64,000 nucleotides of DNA from Pseudomonas sp. Tri1 (GTDB taxonomy: Bacteria > Pseudomonadota > Gammaproteobacteria > Pseudomonadales > Pseudomonadaceae), in the NCBI RefSeq assembly GCF_017968885.1, contig NZ_CP072913.1:5930501-5994500 (forward strand). Reading direction: 5' to 3'. The position numbers were made by a program, and so were the translations under genes. Shown here piece after piece: positions 35,148 to 42,881 of the stretch (within the stretch, counting starts at the first letter, position 1; each line of letters opens with the position of its first letter). The notes beneath the pieces are model-generated. The model was given only the letters and a program-made list of their open reading frames with translations, did no database searches and was not told the origin of the DNA.

Positions 35148-36239
35148 TTATTCGGAGGGCACGTATTCTACAACTTCCAGATCGAAACCGGATATCGCAT
35201 TAAATTTCATCGGTGCGCTCATCAGGCGCATTTTACGCACACCCAGGTCGCGAAGGATCTGCGAACCGGCACCGACGATGCTGTAGGTGGTCGGTTTTTT
35301 CACCGCCGTCTGATCGGCGGTTTCACGGATGTGCGCCAGCAGCACGTCGCCATCGAGCGGGTGCCCGAGCAGCAGCACCACGCCGCTGCCCGCCTCGGCC
35401 ACTGCAGCCATGGCGGCCCGCAGGCTCCAGCGACCGGGCTGCTTGACCATCAGCAGGTCACGCAGCGGGTCCATGTTGTGCACGCGCACCAGGGTCGGTT
35501 CTTCGGCGCACACCGTGCCCAGGGTCAGCGCCATGTGCACGTCGCCTTCCACCGAATCGCGGTAGGTCACCAGGTTGAACTGGCCCAGCTCACTGTCCAG
35601 CGGCTGCTCGGCAATCCGCTGAACGGTACGTTCGTGGATCATCCGATAGTGGATCAGGTCGGCGATGGTGCCGATCTTGATGTTGTGTTCGGCGGCGAAC
35701 GCTTCGAGTTCCGCACGACGGGACATGGTGCCGTCGTCGTTCATTACTTCGCAGATCACGCCGCTGGGCTCGAAACCGGCCATGCGCGCCAGGTCGCAGG
35801 CCGCTTCGGTGTGGCCAGCGCGGGCCAGGGTACCGCCGGCCTGGGCCATCAGCGGGAAGATGTGGCCAGGGCTGACGATGTCTTCGGCCTTGGCGTCTTT
35901 CGCCGCGGCGGCTTGCACGGTGCGCGCACGGTCAGCGGCGGAGATACCGGTGGTCACGCCTTCGGCGGCCTCGATGGACACGGTGAACTTGGTGCCGAAA
36001 CCGGAGCCGTTGCGCGGCGCCATCAGCGGCAACTTCAGCAGCTCGCAGCGCTCGCGGGTCATCGGCATGCAAATCAGGCCACGGGCGTGCTTGGCCATGA
36101 AGTTGATGTGTTCGGCCTTGCAGCACTCGGCGGCCATGATCAGGTCGCCTTCGTTCTCGCGGTCTTCGTCATCCATGAGGATGACCATCTTGCCTTGGCG
36201 GATGTCTTCAACCAGTTCTTCGATGCTATTGAGCGCCAC
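35148..36239 (-). CDS. ribBA: 3,4-Dihydroxy-2-butanone-4-phosphate synthase with degenerate GTP cyclohydrolase II domain
   Basis: The N-terminal 200 residues are a complete DHBP synthase (RibB): MDDEDRENEGDLIMAAE for Mg and substrate, then RNGSGFGTKFTVSIEAA, SPGHIFPLMAQAGG and GHTEAACDLARMAG. The C-terminal 160 residues align in plan with GTP cyclohydrolase II, but the zinc-cysteine stretch is lost: where ribA has HSECLTGD and CDC, this protein reads VRVHNMDPLRDLLMVKQPG with no cysteine. The second domain therefore cannot use the normal zinc site and may be structural or regulatory. It follows ribE by 16 bases in the operon. Confidence 0.93.
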   Translation of the reverse strand: MALNSIEELVEDIRQGKMVILMDDEDRENEGDLIMAAECCKAEHINFMAKHARGLICMPMTRERCELLKLPLMAPRNGSGFGTKFTVSIEAAEGVTTGISAADRARTVQAAAAKDAKAEDIVSPGHIFPLMAQAGGTLARAGHTEAACDLARMAGFEPSGVICEVMNDDGTMSRRAELEAFAAEHNIKIGTIADLIHYRMIHERTVQRIAEQPLDSELGQFNLVTYRDSVEGDVHMALTLGTVCAEEPTLVRVHNMDPLRDLLMVKQPGRWSLRAAMAAVAEAGSGVVLLLGHPLDGDVLLAHIRETADQTAVKKPTTYSIVGAGSQILRDLGVRKMRLMSAPMKFNAISGFDLEVVEYVPSE

Positions 36240-36255
36240 GCGGCACCCCCTTGGG

Positions 36256-36930
36256 TCAGGATTTGAGGTAGCCGTTGGCGGCCAGAAAGCTTTCAGTGAT
36301 GTTACCCGGCTTTTGTGGGGAGCCAGGCTCTGCGGCCTTGTCTCCCAACAGCAGGCGTTCCAGGTAACGGGCCAGCAAGTCGACTTCCAGGTTGACCCGA
36401 CGCCCCGGCCGATACGAGGCCATGATGGTTTCGCTCAGGGTATGGGGAATGATCGTCAGCAGGAACTCGGCGCCATCCACCGCATTGACCGTCAGACTGG
36501 TGCCATCGACGGTGATCGAGCCTTTATGGGCAATGTACTTGGCCAGTTCCTTCGGCGCACGGATGCGAAATTCCACGGCCCGGGCATTATCGCTGCGCGA
36601 GACCACTTCGCCGACGCCGTCGACATGGCCGCTGACCAGATGGCCGCCCAAGCGGGTGGTCGGCGTGAGGGCTTTTTCCAGGTTGACCGGGCTGCCGCTC
36701 TTGAGGTCGTTCATGGCGGTGCAGTCGAGGGTTTCGCGGCTGACATCCGCCAGGAAACCATTGCCTGGCAATTCGACGGCGGTCAGGCATACGCCGTTTA
36801 CCGCAATGCTGTCGCCCAGCTTGACGTCGCTCAGGTCGAGCTTGCCGGTTTCGACGTAGACCCGCACATCACCGCCCTTGGGGGTGAGTGCGCGGATGCT
36901 GCCGATGGATTCGATGATGCCGGTAAACAT
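36256..36930 (-). CDS. ribE: Riboflavin synthase, alpha subunit
   Basis: The start at 36930 (MFTGIIESIGSI) has GAGGAGG nearby upstream; the longer frame upstream is not coding. The 224-residue enzyme dismutates two lumazine molecules to riboflavin. It shows the two internally repeated lumazine-binding domains: the first with DSIAVNGVCLTAVEL and FLADVSRETL, the second with GSITVDGTSLTVNAVD and IPHTLSETIM, and the linker GGHLVSGHVDGVGEV. Length is normal. It lies between ribD (46-base gap) and ribBA. It is named ribC or ribE depending on the source. Confidence 0.95.
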   Translation of the reverse strand: MFTGIIESIGSIRALTPKGGDVRVYVETGKLDLSDVKLGDSIAVNGVCLTAVELPGNGFLADVSRETLDCTAMNDLKSGSPVNLEKALTPTTRLGGHLVSGHVDGVGEVVSRSDNARAVEFRIRAPKELAKYIAHKGSITVDGTSLTVNAVDGAEFLLTIIPHTLSETIMASYRPGRRVNLEVDLLARYLERLLLGDKAAEPGSPQKPGNITESFLAANGYLKS

Positions 36931-36976
36931 GGAGTCCTCCTCGAGAACAGGCCGCCGCTTGCGCGAAAGCCGGGAA

Positions 36977-38110
36977 TTATACGCTCGCCTTGGGTACGGG
37001 AACGGCGATGACTCGCCAGTCATCGCCCACGGCGCGGATTTCAGTGATTTTCAGCTCTGGGGCGTCTTTCATCTGCGCCAGCGGCCAGTCCAGCAATGGC
37101 CGCGCCGAAGAGCCGAGGAACTTGCCGGCGATGAAAATCTGGAATTCGTCCACCAGCCCTTGCCGGGCAAATGCCCCCGCCAGGCGCGGGCCGGCTTCCA
37201 CCAGAACCTCGTTGACGTCACGGCCGGCCAGCTCCACCAGCAGCCGGCGCAGATCGACCTGGCCGTCATCACCCGCCACGATCATGCATTCGGGACCATT
37301 GGCGTACTGTTCTTCCACCGCCATGCAAGTAGCGACCAGCGCCGGGCCAGCCTTGAAGAACGGCGCGTTCAGCGGCACCCGCAGGCGCCCGTCCACCAGC
37401 ACTCGCAGTGGCGGACGGCTCATGACCAGCGCGGTCTGCTCCGGGTCCAGTCCGAGCTCATCGGCGCGCACGGTCAGCCGGGCGTTGTCCGCCAGCACCG
37501 TATCGGCGCCGGTCAGCACCACGCTGGCCTGGGCACGCAGGCGTTGCACCGCCGAGCGTGCGGCCGGGCCGGTGATCCACTGGCTTTCGCCGCTTTCCAT
37601 GGCTGTGCGGCCATCGAGGCTCATGGCCAGCTTGACCCGCACGAACGGCAGGCCGTGTTCCATGCGCTTGAGGAAACCTTCATTGAGCTGGCGTGCCTCT
37701 CCTTCCAGCACGCCGCTTTCAGTGGCAATACCAGCCTGGGCCAGCCGTTGCAGACCACGACCGGCCACTTCCGGGTTGGGGTCCTGCATCGCCGCCACCA
37801 CCCGCGCCACGCCGGCGTTGACCAACGCGTCGGCACACGGCGGTGTACGCCCGTGATGGCTGCAAGGTTCGAGGGTCACGTAGGCCGTGGCGCCCCGGGC
37901 CAGTTCAGCGGCGGCGCGCAGGGCATGGACTTCGGCATGGGGCTCACCGGCGCGAATGTGCCAGCCTTCGCCGACAATCTGCCCGTCACGCACGATCACA
38001 CAACCAACCCGGGGATTGGGGTGGGTGGTGTAGTGACCGCGCCGCGCCAACTCCAGGGCACGGGCCATGTAGTGGGCGTCGAGGACGGCCTGCTGCGCCG
38101 AAATGCTCAT
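36977..38110 (-). CDS. ribD: Bifunctional riboflavin deaminase-reductase
   Basis: The 377-residue protein performs the second and third steps of riboflavin synthesis. Residues about 1-150 are the zinc deaminase: [10 protein letters not shown] for the first zinc ligand and catalytic Glu, then [18 protein letters not shown] for the two cysteines. Residues about 150-370 are the NADPH reductase, with [20 protein letters not shown] and [13 protein letters not shown]. Length is normal. The start overlaps the nrdR stop by four bases, the conserved nrdR-ribD pair. I find no FMN riboswitch before the block. Confidence 0.96.
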   Translation of the reverse strand: MSISAQQAVLDAHYMARALELARRGHYTTHPNPRVGCVIVRDGQIVGEGWHIRAGEPHAEVHALRAAAELARGATAYVTLEPCSHHGRTPPCADALVNAGVARVVAAMQDPNPEVAGRGLQRLAQAGIATESGVLEGEARQLNEGFLKRMEHGLPFVRVKLAMSLDGRTAMESGESQWITGPAARSAVQRLRAQASVVLTGADTVLADNARLTVRADELGLDPEQTALVMSRPPLRVLVDGRLRVPLNAPFFKAGPALVATCMAVEEQYANGPECMIVAGDDGQVDLRRLLVELAGRDVNEVLVEAGPRLAGAFARQGLVDEFQIFIAGKFLGSSARPLLDWPLAQMKDAPELKITEIRAVGDDWRVIAVPVPKASV

Positions 38111-38571
38111 TCTTTCACCGGCTCGCGAGCCAGGCGGTCGATTTCTTCGCGGAACTCGTTCAAGTCCTGGAAGCGCCGGTACACCGAGGCAAAACGGATG
38201 TAGGCGACTTCGTCGAGCTTTTGCAGCTCGGCCATCACCAGCTCACCGACCACCAGGGATTTGACCTCGCGCTCGCCGGTTGCCCGCAGCTTGTGCTTGA
38301 TGTGCACCAGCGCCGCTTCCAGGCGCTCGACGCTCACTGGGCGTTTTTCCAGGGCGCGCTGCATGCCGGCGCGCAGTTTTTCTTCGTCGAACGGCTGGCG
38401 ACTGCCGTCGGTTTTGATCAGGCGCGGCAACACCAGCTCAGCGGTCTCGAACGTCGTGAAACGTTCGCCGCAGGCCAGGCATTCGCGACGGCGGCGGACC
38501 TGTTCGCCCTCGGCGACCAGTCGCGAGTCGATGACCTTGGTGTCGTTGGCACCGCAGAATGGACAGTGCAT
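38107..38571 (-). CDS. nrdR: Transcriptional repressor NrdR
   Basis: The start is set at 38571 ([17 protein letters not shown]) because this is the conserved N-terminus; a much longer in-frame extension upstream runs antisense through the lipoprotein gene and is rejected. The 154-residue protein has a zinc ribbon (CPFC and CLACGERF cysteine pairs) followed by the ATP-cone domain ([19 protein letters not shown] and onward). It represses ribonucleotide reductase genes in response to dATP/ATP. It is the first gene of the riboflavin block and lies divergent from the YbaY-like lipoprotein across 127 bases. Confidence 0.96.
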   Translation of the reverse strand: MHCPFCGANDTKVIDSRLVAEGEQVRRRRECLACGERFTTFETAELVLPRLIKTDGSRQPFDEEKLRAGMQRALEKRPVSVERLEAALVHIKHKLRATGEREVKSLVVGELVMAELQKLDEVAYIRFASVYRRFQDLNEFREEIDRLAREPVKE

Positions 38572-38698
38572 GGTGGCAGGCAACAAAAAAAGGGAGGGCC
38601 ATGGTAGCGCATCCCACTGGCAAGACAAGCCATAGGGTTTACGGTATACAGACGGGCTTACCGTCAGATCCATGGAATTTACCTTGCTGGAGCCACAC

Positions 38699-39163
38699 AT
38701 GCCGCTACGATCGCTCGTTTTGCTCAGTTTTTTCAGCCTGCTGATGGCGTGCAGCAGCGACGCCCCCAAGCCCGCAGCGCCCGCCCCGGCCCCGGCGCCG
38801 AAACAGGCCCAGGAAAAAGCCCGCCAGGCCGCCGAGCTGGGGCCGCTGCCGGCGTACCAGCGGGAATTGAGCGGCACCCTGCAAGGCGTGCCGGCCGGGG
38901 CCGAGGTCGAACTGGCGCTGCTGGTGATCGATGACAAGGACCGTCCACAGCAACTGCTCGCCAGTTCCAGCCTGATCGGTACCAACCAGGCCCTGCCCTT
39001 CCGCCTGCGCTTCAACCCCGATGCCTTCCCGGTTGGCGCTCGTGTGGAACTGCGCGGTCGTGCCAGCCAGTCCGGCCAGTTGATCCTGCACCTGCCGGAA
39101 CAACGCATCAGCCAACCGACCACCCAGGCGCTGGGCGCCCTGCAGTTCGTCAAAGCGCCATGA
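38699..39163 (+). CDS. YbaY-family lipoprotein
   Basis: The start at 38699 ([21 protein letters not shown]) gives a lipoprotein signal with LMAC, so Cys19 should be lipidated. A short linker of Ala-Pro repeats follows ([10 protein letters not shown]), then a beta-rich domain of about 100 residues ([36 protein letters not shown]) like the YbaY/YscW family of outer-membrane lipoproteins. Its function is unknown. The 154-residue length fits. It ends with a four-base overlap with the methyltransferase gene, so the two are co-translated. Confidence 0.8.
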   Translation: MPLRSLVLLSFFSLLMACSSDAPKPAAPAPAPAPKQAQEKARQAAELGPLPAYQRELSGTLQGVPAGAEVELALLVIDDKDRPQQLLASSSLIGTNQALPFRLRFNPDAFPVGARVELRGRASQSGQLILHLPEQRISQPTTQALGALQFVKAP

Positions 39164-39816
39164 ATGCACCGCAAGACCTACAACACGCGTTGGGTGAGTT
39201 GCTGGGCGACGCACGCCTGGTGGCTTGCCCACTGCCGGGCACGGACTTGAAACTGTGGCTGATCGACGGCGACAACATGGACCGCGCCTTCAGCCCGGAA
39301 GAAACCCGGCGCATCCTCCACGAGCCGCCTTACTGGAGTTTCTGCTGGGCCAGCGGCCTGGCGATGGCCCGCTATCTGGCCGAACAGCCACAGTGGGTCG
39401 AGGGTAAGCGGGTGTTGGATTTCGGTGCCGGCTCTGGTGTCGCTGGCATCGCGGCGGTCAAGGCCGGCGCGCTGGAAGTGGTGGCCTGCGACCTGGACCC
39501 GTTGGCGATTGCCGCATGCCAGGCCAATGCCGCGCTCAATGGTGTGGAACTAGGTTATTCGACGGACTTCTTTGCCGAGGCCGATCGTTTTGATCTGGTC
39601 CTGGTCGCCGATGTGCTCTACGACCGCGCCAACCTGCCACTGCTCGATCACTTCCTCAGCCGCGGTCGCGAGGCCCTGGTGGCCGACTCCCGGGTACGGG
39701 ATTTCCAGCATCCGCTGTACCGGCGCATCGAAATGCTTGAAGCCATGACTTTGCCCGACCTGGCCGAGCCTGAAGAATTTCGGCATGTGAGCCTGTACCA
39801 CGCGCGCCGTGACTAA
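39160..39816 (+). CDS. Class I SAM-dependent methyltransferase (ETFB-lysine/PrmA-like)
   Basis: This 218-residue protein has a Rossmann methyltransferase fold: motif [20 protein letters not shown] near residue 86, the acidic loop [18 protein letters not shown], and the late [18 protein letters not shown]. The segment [17 protein letters not shown] before motif I is shared with small protein-lysine methyltransferases of the ETFB-KMT/nicotinamide N-methyltransferase-like group. Its target is unknown. It overlaps the lipoprotein gene by four bases. A REP pair follows the stop. Confidence 0.82.
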   Translation: MNAPQDLQHALGELLGDARLVACPLPGTDLKLWLIDGDNMDRAFSPEETRRILHEPPYWSFCWASGLAMARYLAEQPQWVEGKRVLDFGAGSGVAGIAAVKAGALEVVACDLDPLAIAACQANAALNGVELGYSTDFFAEADRFDLVLVADVLYDRANLPLLDHFLSRGREALVADSRVRDFQHPLYRRIEMLEAMTLPDLAEPEEFRHVSLYHARRD

Positions 39817-39823
39817 ATAAAAG

Positions 39824-39921
39824 CTTCGCGAGCAAGCCCGCTCCCACAAGGCTGTCGGTTGTTCAGACATTTTGCGCAAGACGCCTCCCTCTGTGGGAGC
39901 GAGCTTGCTCGCGATGAGGCC
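39824..39921. repeat. Inverted REP pair
   Basis: REP copies at about 39824-39850 (variant GCGAGCAAGCCCGCTCCCAC) and 39890-39921 lie in opposite orientations, between the methyltransferase and cnoX genes, which are read in the same direction. Confidence 0.85.
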
Positions 39922-40015
39922 CCGTCAATCAATACATCTCTCACGATCTCCCGGCTTTCAGCCACCCCCACCAAGCCGTATAGTTGCCCCATTCAAGCGC
40001 TCTACGAGATTCCCC

Positions 40016-40888
40016 ATGACCCAGGACACCCCCTACATCTTCGACGCCACCACCGCCGATTTCGACCAGTCGGTGATCGCCAACTCTTTCCACAAACCGG
40101 TGCTGGTGGACTTCTGGGCCGAGTGGTGTGCACCGTGCAAGGCGCTGATGCCGATGCTGCAAACCATCGCCGAGAGCTACCAGGGTGAGCTGCTGCTGGC
40201 CAAGGTCAACTGCGACATCGAGCAAGACATCGTCGCCCGCTTCGGCATCCGCAGCCTGCCCACCGTGGTGCTGTTCAAGGACGGCCAGCCGGTCGACGGT
40301 TTTGCCGGAGCCCAGCCGGAATCGGCCGTGCGCACGATGCTCGAGCCCCATGTGCAGATGCCCCCTCCAGCCGCTGCCGATCCGTTCGAACAAGCCCAGG
40401 CGTTGTTCGACGACGGTCGTTTCGCCGACGCCGAAGCGGTGCTCAAGGTGCTGCTGGGTGAAGACAACACCAACGCCAAGGCCCTGATCCTGTATGCCCG
40501 CTGCCTGACCGAACGCGGCGAACTGGACGAAGCGCAGACAGTGCTCAATGCGGTGAAAAGCGACGAGCACAAGGCCGCCCTCGCCGGTGCCAAGGCGCAA
40601 ATCCAGTTCCTCGGCCTGGCCAAGCACCTGCCGGACGCCGCCGACCTCAAGGCCCGCCTGGCCAAAGACCCGCAGGACGATGAAGCGGTGTATCAACTGG
40701 CGATCCAGCAACTGGCGCGCCAGCAGTACGAAGCGGCCCTCGACGCGTTGCTCAAGCTGTTCGTGCGTAACCGCAGCTACAGCGAAGGCCTGCCCCACAA
40801 GACCTTGCTGCAAGTGTTCGAATTGCTGGGCAACGATCACCCGCTGGTGACGACCTATCGCCGCAAGCTGTTCGCCGCGCTGTATTAA
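40016..40888 (+). CDS. cnoX: Thioredoxin-TPR co-chaperone CnoX
   Basis: The start at 40016 (MTQDTPYIFD) is chosen because the longer frame reads through REP sequence. The 290-residue protein has an N-terminal thioredoxin domain (about 1-115) and a C-terminal TPR region (LFDDGRFADAEAVLKVLLGEDN and following), as in CnoX/YbbN, a holdase that passes clients to GroEL. The redox site is WCAPC (Cys38, Cys41), unlike E. coli where the first cysteine is absent, so this protein may be an active thiol oxidoreductase too. Its stop overlaps, on the opposite strand, the stop of the next gene (shared TTAA). Confidence 0.9.
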   Translation: MTQDTPYIFDATTADFDQSVIANSFHKPVLVDFWAEWCAPCKALMPMLQTIAESYQGELLLAKVNCDIEQDIVARFGIRSLPTVVLFKDGQPVDGFAGAQPESAVRTMLEPHVQMPPPAAADPFEQAQALFDDGRFADAEAVLKVLLGEDNTNAKALILYARCLTERGELDEAQTVLNAVKSDEHKAALAGAKAQIQFLGLAKHLPDAADLKARLAKDPQDDEAVYQLAIQQLARQQYEAALDALLKLFVRNRSYSEGLPHKTLLQVFELLGNDHPLVTTYRRKLFAALY

Positions 40889-41238
40889 GCCTTTGGCCCG
40901 ACCCAGCTATAGAGCGGCGTATCGCCGCCGCTCAACACCTTGACCTCGGCGCTATGGCGCAAGCGCACCAACAGGCGCTTGCCTGCCGACGCACTGCCGC
41001 TCAGGCCTTCAAGCTGTTCCAGCAGGTCCGGACCGCTCAACTGCCCGGCCTTGCGCAGCAGTTCCTTGGAGATCTGCCACAGGGCATCGTCCTGATTCGC
41101 CGGTTTGCCCACCGGTGCCGCCACGCCCTCGGCCTTGGCCACTTGTAACTGCGCGCCAAGCTGCGCCCAGTCGCCTTCATCCATTTCGATCGACAAGTCC
41201 ACCGGCCAATCGCCGACGGTTCCGCGTATCCGCAACAT
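40885..41238 (-). CDS. Conserved hypothetical protein, 117 residues
   Basis: The start at 41238 (MLRIRGTVGDWPVDLSIEMDEGDW) follows CAGGAG by about nine bases; a longer start upstream runs into the Zur-type promoter side and is less likely. I do not recognise a named domain. The product has no signal peptide or membrane segment. The N-terminal 35 residues look like beta strands and the middle is helical (DALWQISKELLRKAGQLSGPDLLEQLEGL). It converges on cnoX with overlapping stops, and is divergent from the zinc operon across 130 bases, so it might share that regulatory region. Confidence 0.65.
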   Translation of the reverse strand: MLRIRGTVGDWPVDLSIEMDEGDWAQLGAQLQVAKAEGVAAPVGKPANQDDALWQISKELLRKAGQLSGPDLLEQLEGLSGSASAGKRLLVRLRHSAEVKVLSGGDTPLYSWVGPKA

Positions 41239-41323
41239 CACTGTGCTCCTGAATATTTCATGTACGCATGCTCCCATGGGCCTTGCGCGACGCCAAGCAG
41301 ACGGTCAAACTCTGCGCACTTTC

Positions 41324-41341
41324 GTTATAAGATTACATAAC
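41324..41341. promoter_or_regulatory. Zur-box-like operator
   Basis: GTTATAAGATTACATAAC has the inverted arms GTTAT and ATAAC spaced as in gammaproteobacterial Zur boxes. It ends 27 bases before the DUF2796 start. The gene order behind it (DUF2796, ATPase, permease, DUF3299) matches P. aeruginosa PA4063-PA4066, reported as Zur-regulated. Confidence 0.7.
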
Positions 41342-41368
41342 ACAACTTGTACTTCCTGGAGACTCGTC

Positions 41369-41950
41369 ATGCGTCGTCTGCTTCTTGCCCTGCCGTTCGC
41401 CCTGCTGCCATTGGCTGTCGCTCATGCGGCGGTCGAACACGATCATGACCACGAGCACGGCAGCCTCGGCGCCCACGAACATGGGGTCGGGCGGCTGAAT
41501 GCGGCACTGGACGGCCAGACCCTGGAGTTGGAACTGGAAAGCCCGGCGATGAACCTGGTGGGCTTCGAACATGCCGCCACCAGTGACGCCGACAAAGCCA
41601 AGGTCGCCGCCGTACGGGCGCAGCTGGACAAACCGTTGGCACTGTTCAACCTGCCCGCCGCGGCCAAATGCACCGTGGCCCAGCAGGAACTGGAGAGCCC
41701 ACTGTTCGGCGATGAGCCAGACCACGAAGACCACGATGAAGACACCGACGGCGACGAACACCACGAGCACAGTGAAATCCATGCCCATTACCAGTTCACC
41801 TGCGCCGCCCCGGGTGCATTGAAGAACCTGGACCTGGCAACACTGTTCAAAACCTTCCCGGCCACCCAGAAAATTCAGGTACAACTGATCAGCCCGAGCG
41901 GCCAGCAAGGCGTGGAAGTGACGGCCAAGGTGCCTACCCTGAAGTTCTGA
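41369..41950 (+). CDS. DUF2796 histidine-rich periplasmic zinc-binding protein
   Basis: The start at 41369 follows CTGGAGA and opens a signal peptide (RRLLLALPFALLPLAVAHA). The 193-residue product has two His/Asp/Glu clusters: EHDHDHEHGSLGAHEHG directly after the signal, and DEPDHEDHDEDTDGDEHHEHSEIHAH near residue 120, which could bind several zinc ions. The DUF2796 core includes LNAALDGQTLELELESPAMNLVGFEHA. It resembles P. aeruginosa PA4063, a Zur-controlled periplasmic zinc-binding protein, and probably buffers or delivers zinc. A REP pair with direct repeats separates it from the ABC genes that follow. Confidence 0.85.
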   Translation: MRRLLLALPFALLPLAVAHAAVEHDHDHEHGSLGAHEHGVGRLNAALDGQTLELELESPAMNLVGFEHAATSDADKAKVAAVRAQLDKPLALFNLPAAAKCTVAQQELESPLFGDEPDHEDHDEDTDGDEHHEHSEIHAHYQFTCAAPGALKNLDLATLFKTFPATQKIQVQLISPSGQQGVEVTAKVPTLKF

Positions 41951-41970
41951 GTTATTACTGCGGCTCCCGC

Positions 41971-42149
41971 GGTTGATCTGTTGTGAATGCAAATGCGTGA
42001 GCAGCAGAGATCCAATGTGGGAACGAGCTTGCTCGCGATGAGGTCGGCACATCCAGTACTTATGTCGCCTGACACATCGCTACCGCGAGCAAGCTCGCGC
42101 CCACGGTTGATCGACTGTGAATACAGAATATGTGGGCAACAACGATCCA
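41971..42149. repeat. REP pair flanked by 44/45-bp imperfect direct repeats
   Basis: Two direct repeats, 41971-42014 and 42105-42149, both begin GGTTGATC and end GATCCA, with GTGAAT-CA in the middle, and match at about three quarters of positions. Between them lies an inverted REP pair (42015-42104). The unit lies inside the zinc operon, between the DUF2796 gene and the ABC ATPase gene. Confidence 0.8.
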
Positions 42150-42169
42150 TTACCTTGAAGTCAGCAAAC

Positions 42170-42880
42170 ATGACCCAAGCACTCATCGAACTCTCCGACC
42201 TGGGCTTCAGCTGGCCCGGGCATCCGCCGTTGCTGGATATCCCGGCGTTTCGCCTGGAGGCTGGCGAAACCTTGTTCCTCAAGGGGCCGAGCGGCAGCGG
42301 CAAGACCACGCTGCTGGGGCTGTTGGGCGGAGTGCAGATGCCAGACCGTGGCAGCATTCGCCTGCTCGGCCAGGAACTCACCGAGCTGGGTGCTGGCAGC
42401 CGCGACCGCTTTCGCGTGGACCACACCGGCTACATCTTCCAGCAATTCAATTTGCTGCCGTTTCTCTCGGTACGTGAGAACGTCGAGCTGCCCTGCCACT
42501 TTTCCAAGCTGCGGGCGCAACGGGCGCTCCAGCGCCACGGCAGCGTCGATCAAGCCGCCGCCACGCTACTGGCGCACCTGGGGCTGACCGATCCAAGCCT
42601 GCTGGAGCGCCGCGCCGACTCGCTGTCCATCGGCCAGCAACAACGGGTCGCCGCCGCACGGGCGCTGATCGGCCAACCGGAGTTGGTGATCGCCGACGAA
42701 CCGACTTCGGCCCTGGACTACGATGCCCGGGAAAACTTCCTGCGGTTGTTGTTCGCCGAATGCCGCGAGGCCGGGTCGAGCCTGTTGTTCGTCAGCCACG
42801 ACCAGAGCCTGGCGCCGCTGTTCGACCGCAACCTCTCGCTGGCCGATCTCAATCGCGCCGCCACGCCACTCGAGGTCTGA
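42170..42880 (+). CDS. ABC transporter ATPase (LolD/MacB-type, zinc operon)
   Basis: The start at 42170 (MTQALIELSDLG) gives 236 residues; a longer frame upstream reads through REP sequence. Walker A is GPSGSGKTT, the signature is LSIGQQQR (Q where many have GGQ), Walker B is LVIADEPTSALD, and the switch histidine is in FVSHDQ. It pairs with the FtsX-type permease encoded two bases later, so the pair is MacB/LolCDE-like rather than an importer. In P. aeruginosa the homologous PA4064-PA4065 pair is in a Zur operon. The substrate is not known; a lipoprotein, peptide or zinc-binding ligand is possible. Confidence 0.88.
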   Translation: MTQALIELSDLGFSWPGHPPLLDIPAFRLEAGETLFLKGPSGSGKTTLLGLLGGVQMPDRGSIRLLGQELTELGAGSRDRFRVDHTGYIFQQFNLLPFLSVRENVELPCHFSKLRAQRALQRHGSVDQAAATLLAHLGLTDPSLLERRADSLSIGQQQRVAAARALIGQPELVIADEPTSALDYDARENFLRLLFAECREAGSSLLFVSHDQSLAPLFDRNLSLADLNRAATPLEV

Positions 42881-42881
42881 G

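Noticed and set aside
36930..38571. FMN riboswitch ahead of the riboflavin genes
   Set aside because: No stretch in the nrdR-ribD-ribE region resembles the conserved RFN elements, and the gaps are 46 bases or fewer.
38572..39174. 200-residue N-terminal extension of nrdR
   Set aside because: NrdR always begins with the MHCPFC zinc ribbon; the extension is antisense to the lipoprotein gene.
42105..42149. Direct repeats as an insertion-sequence target duplication
   Set aside because: They are about 45 bp and imperfect, with no transposase between them, so they are not a normal target-site duplication.
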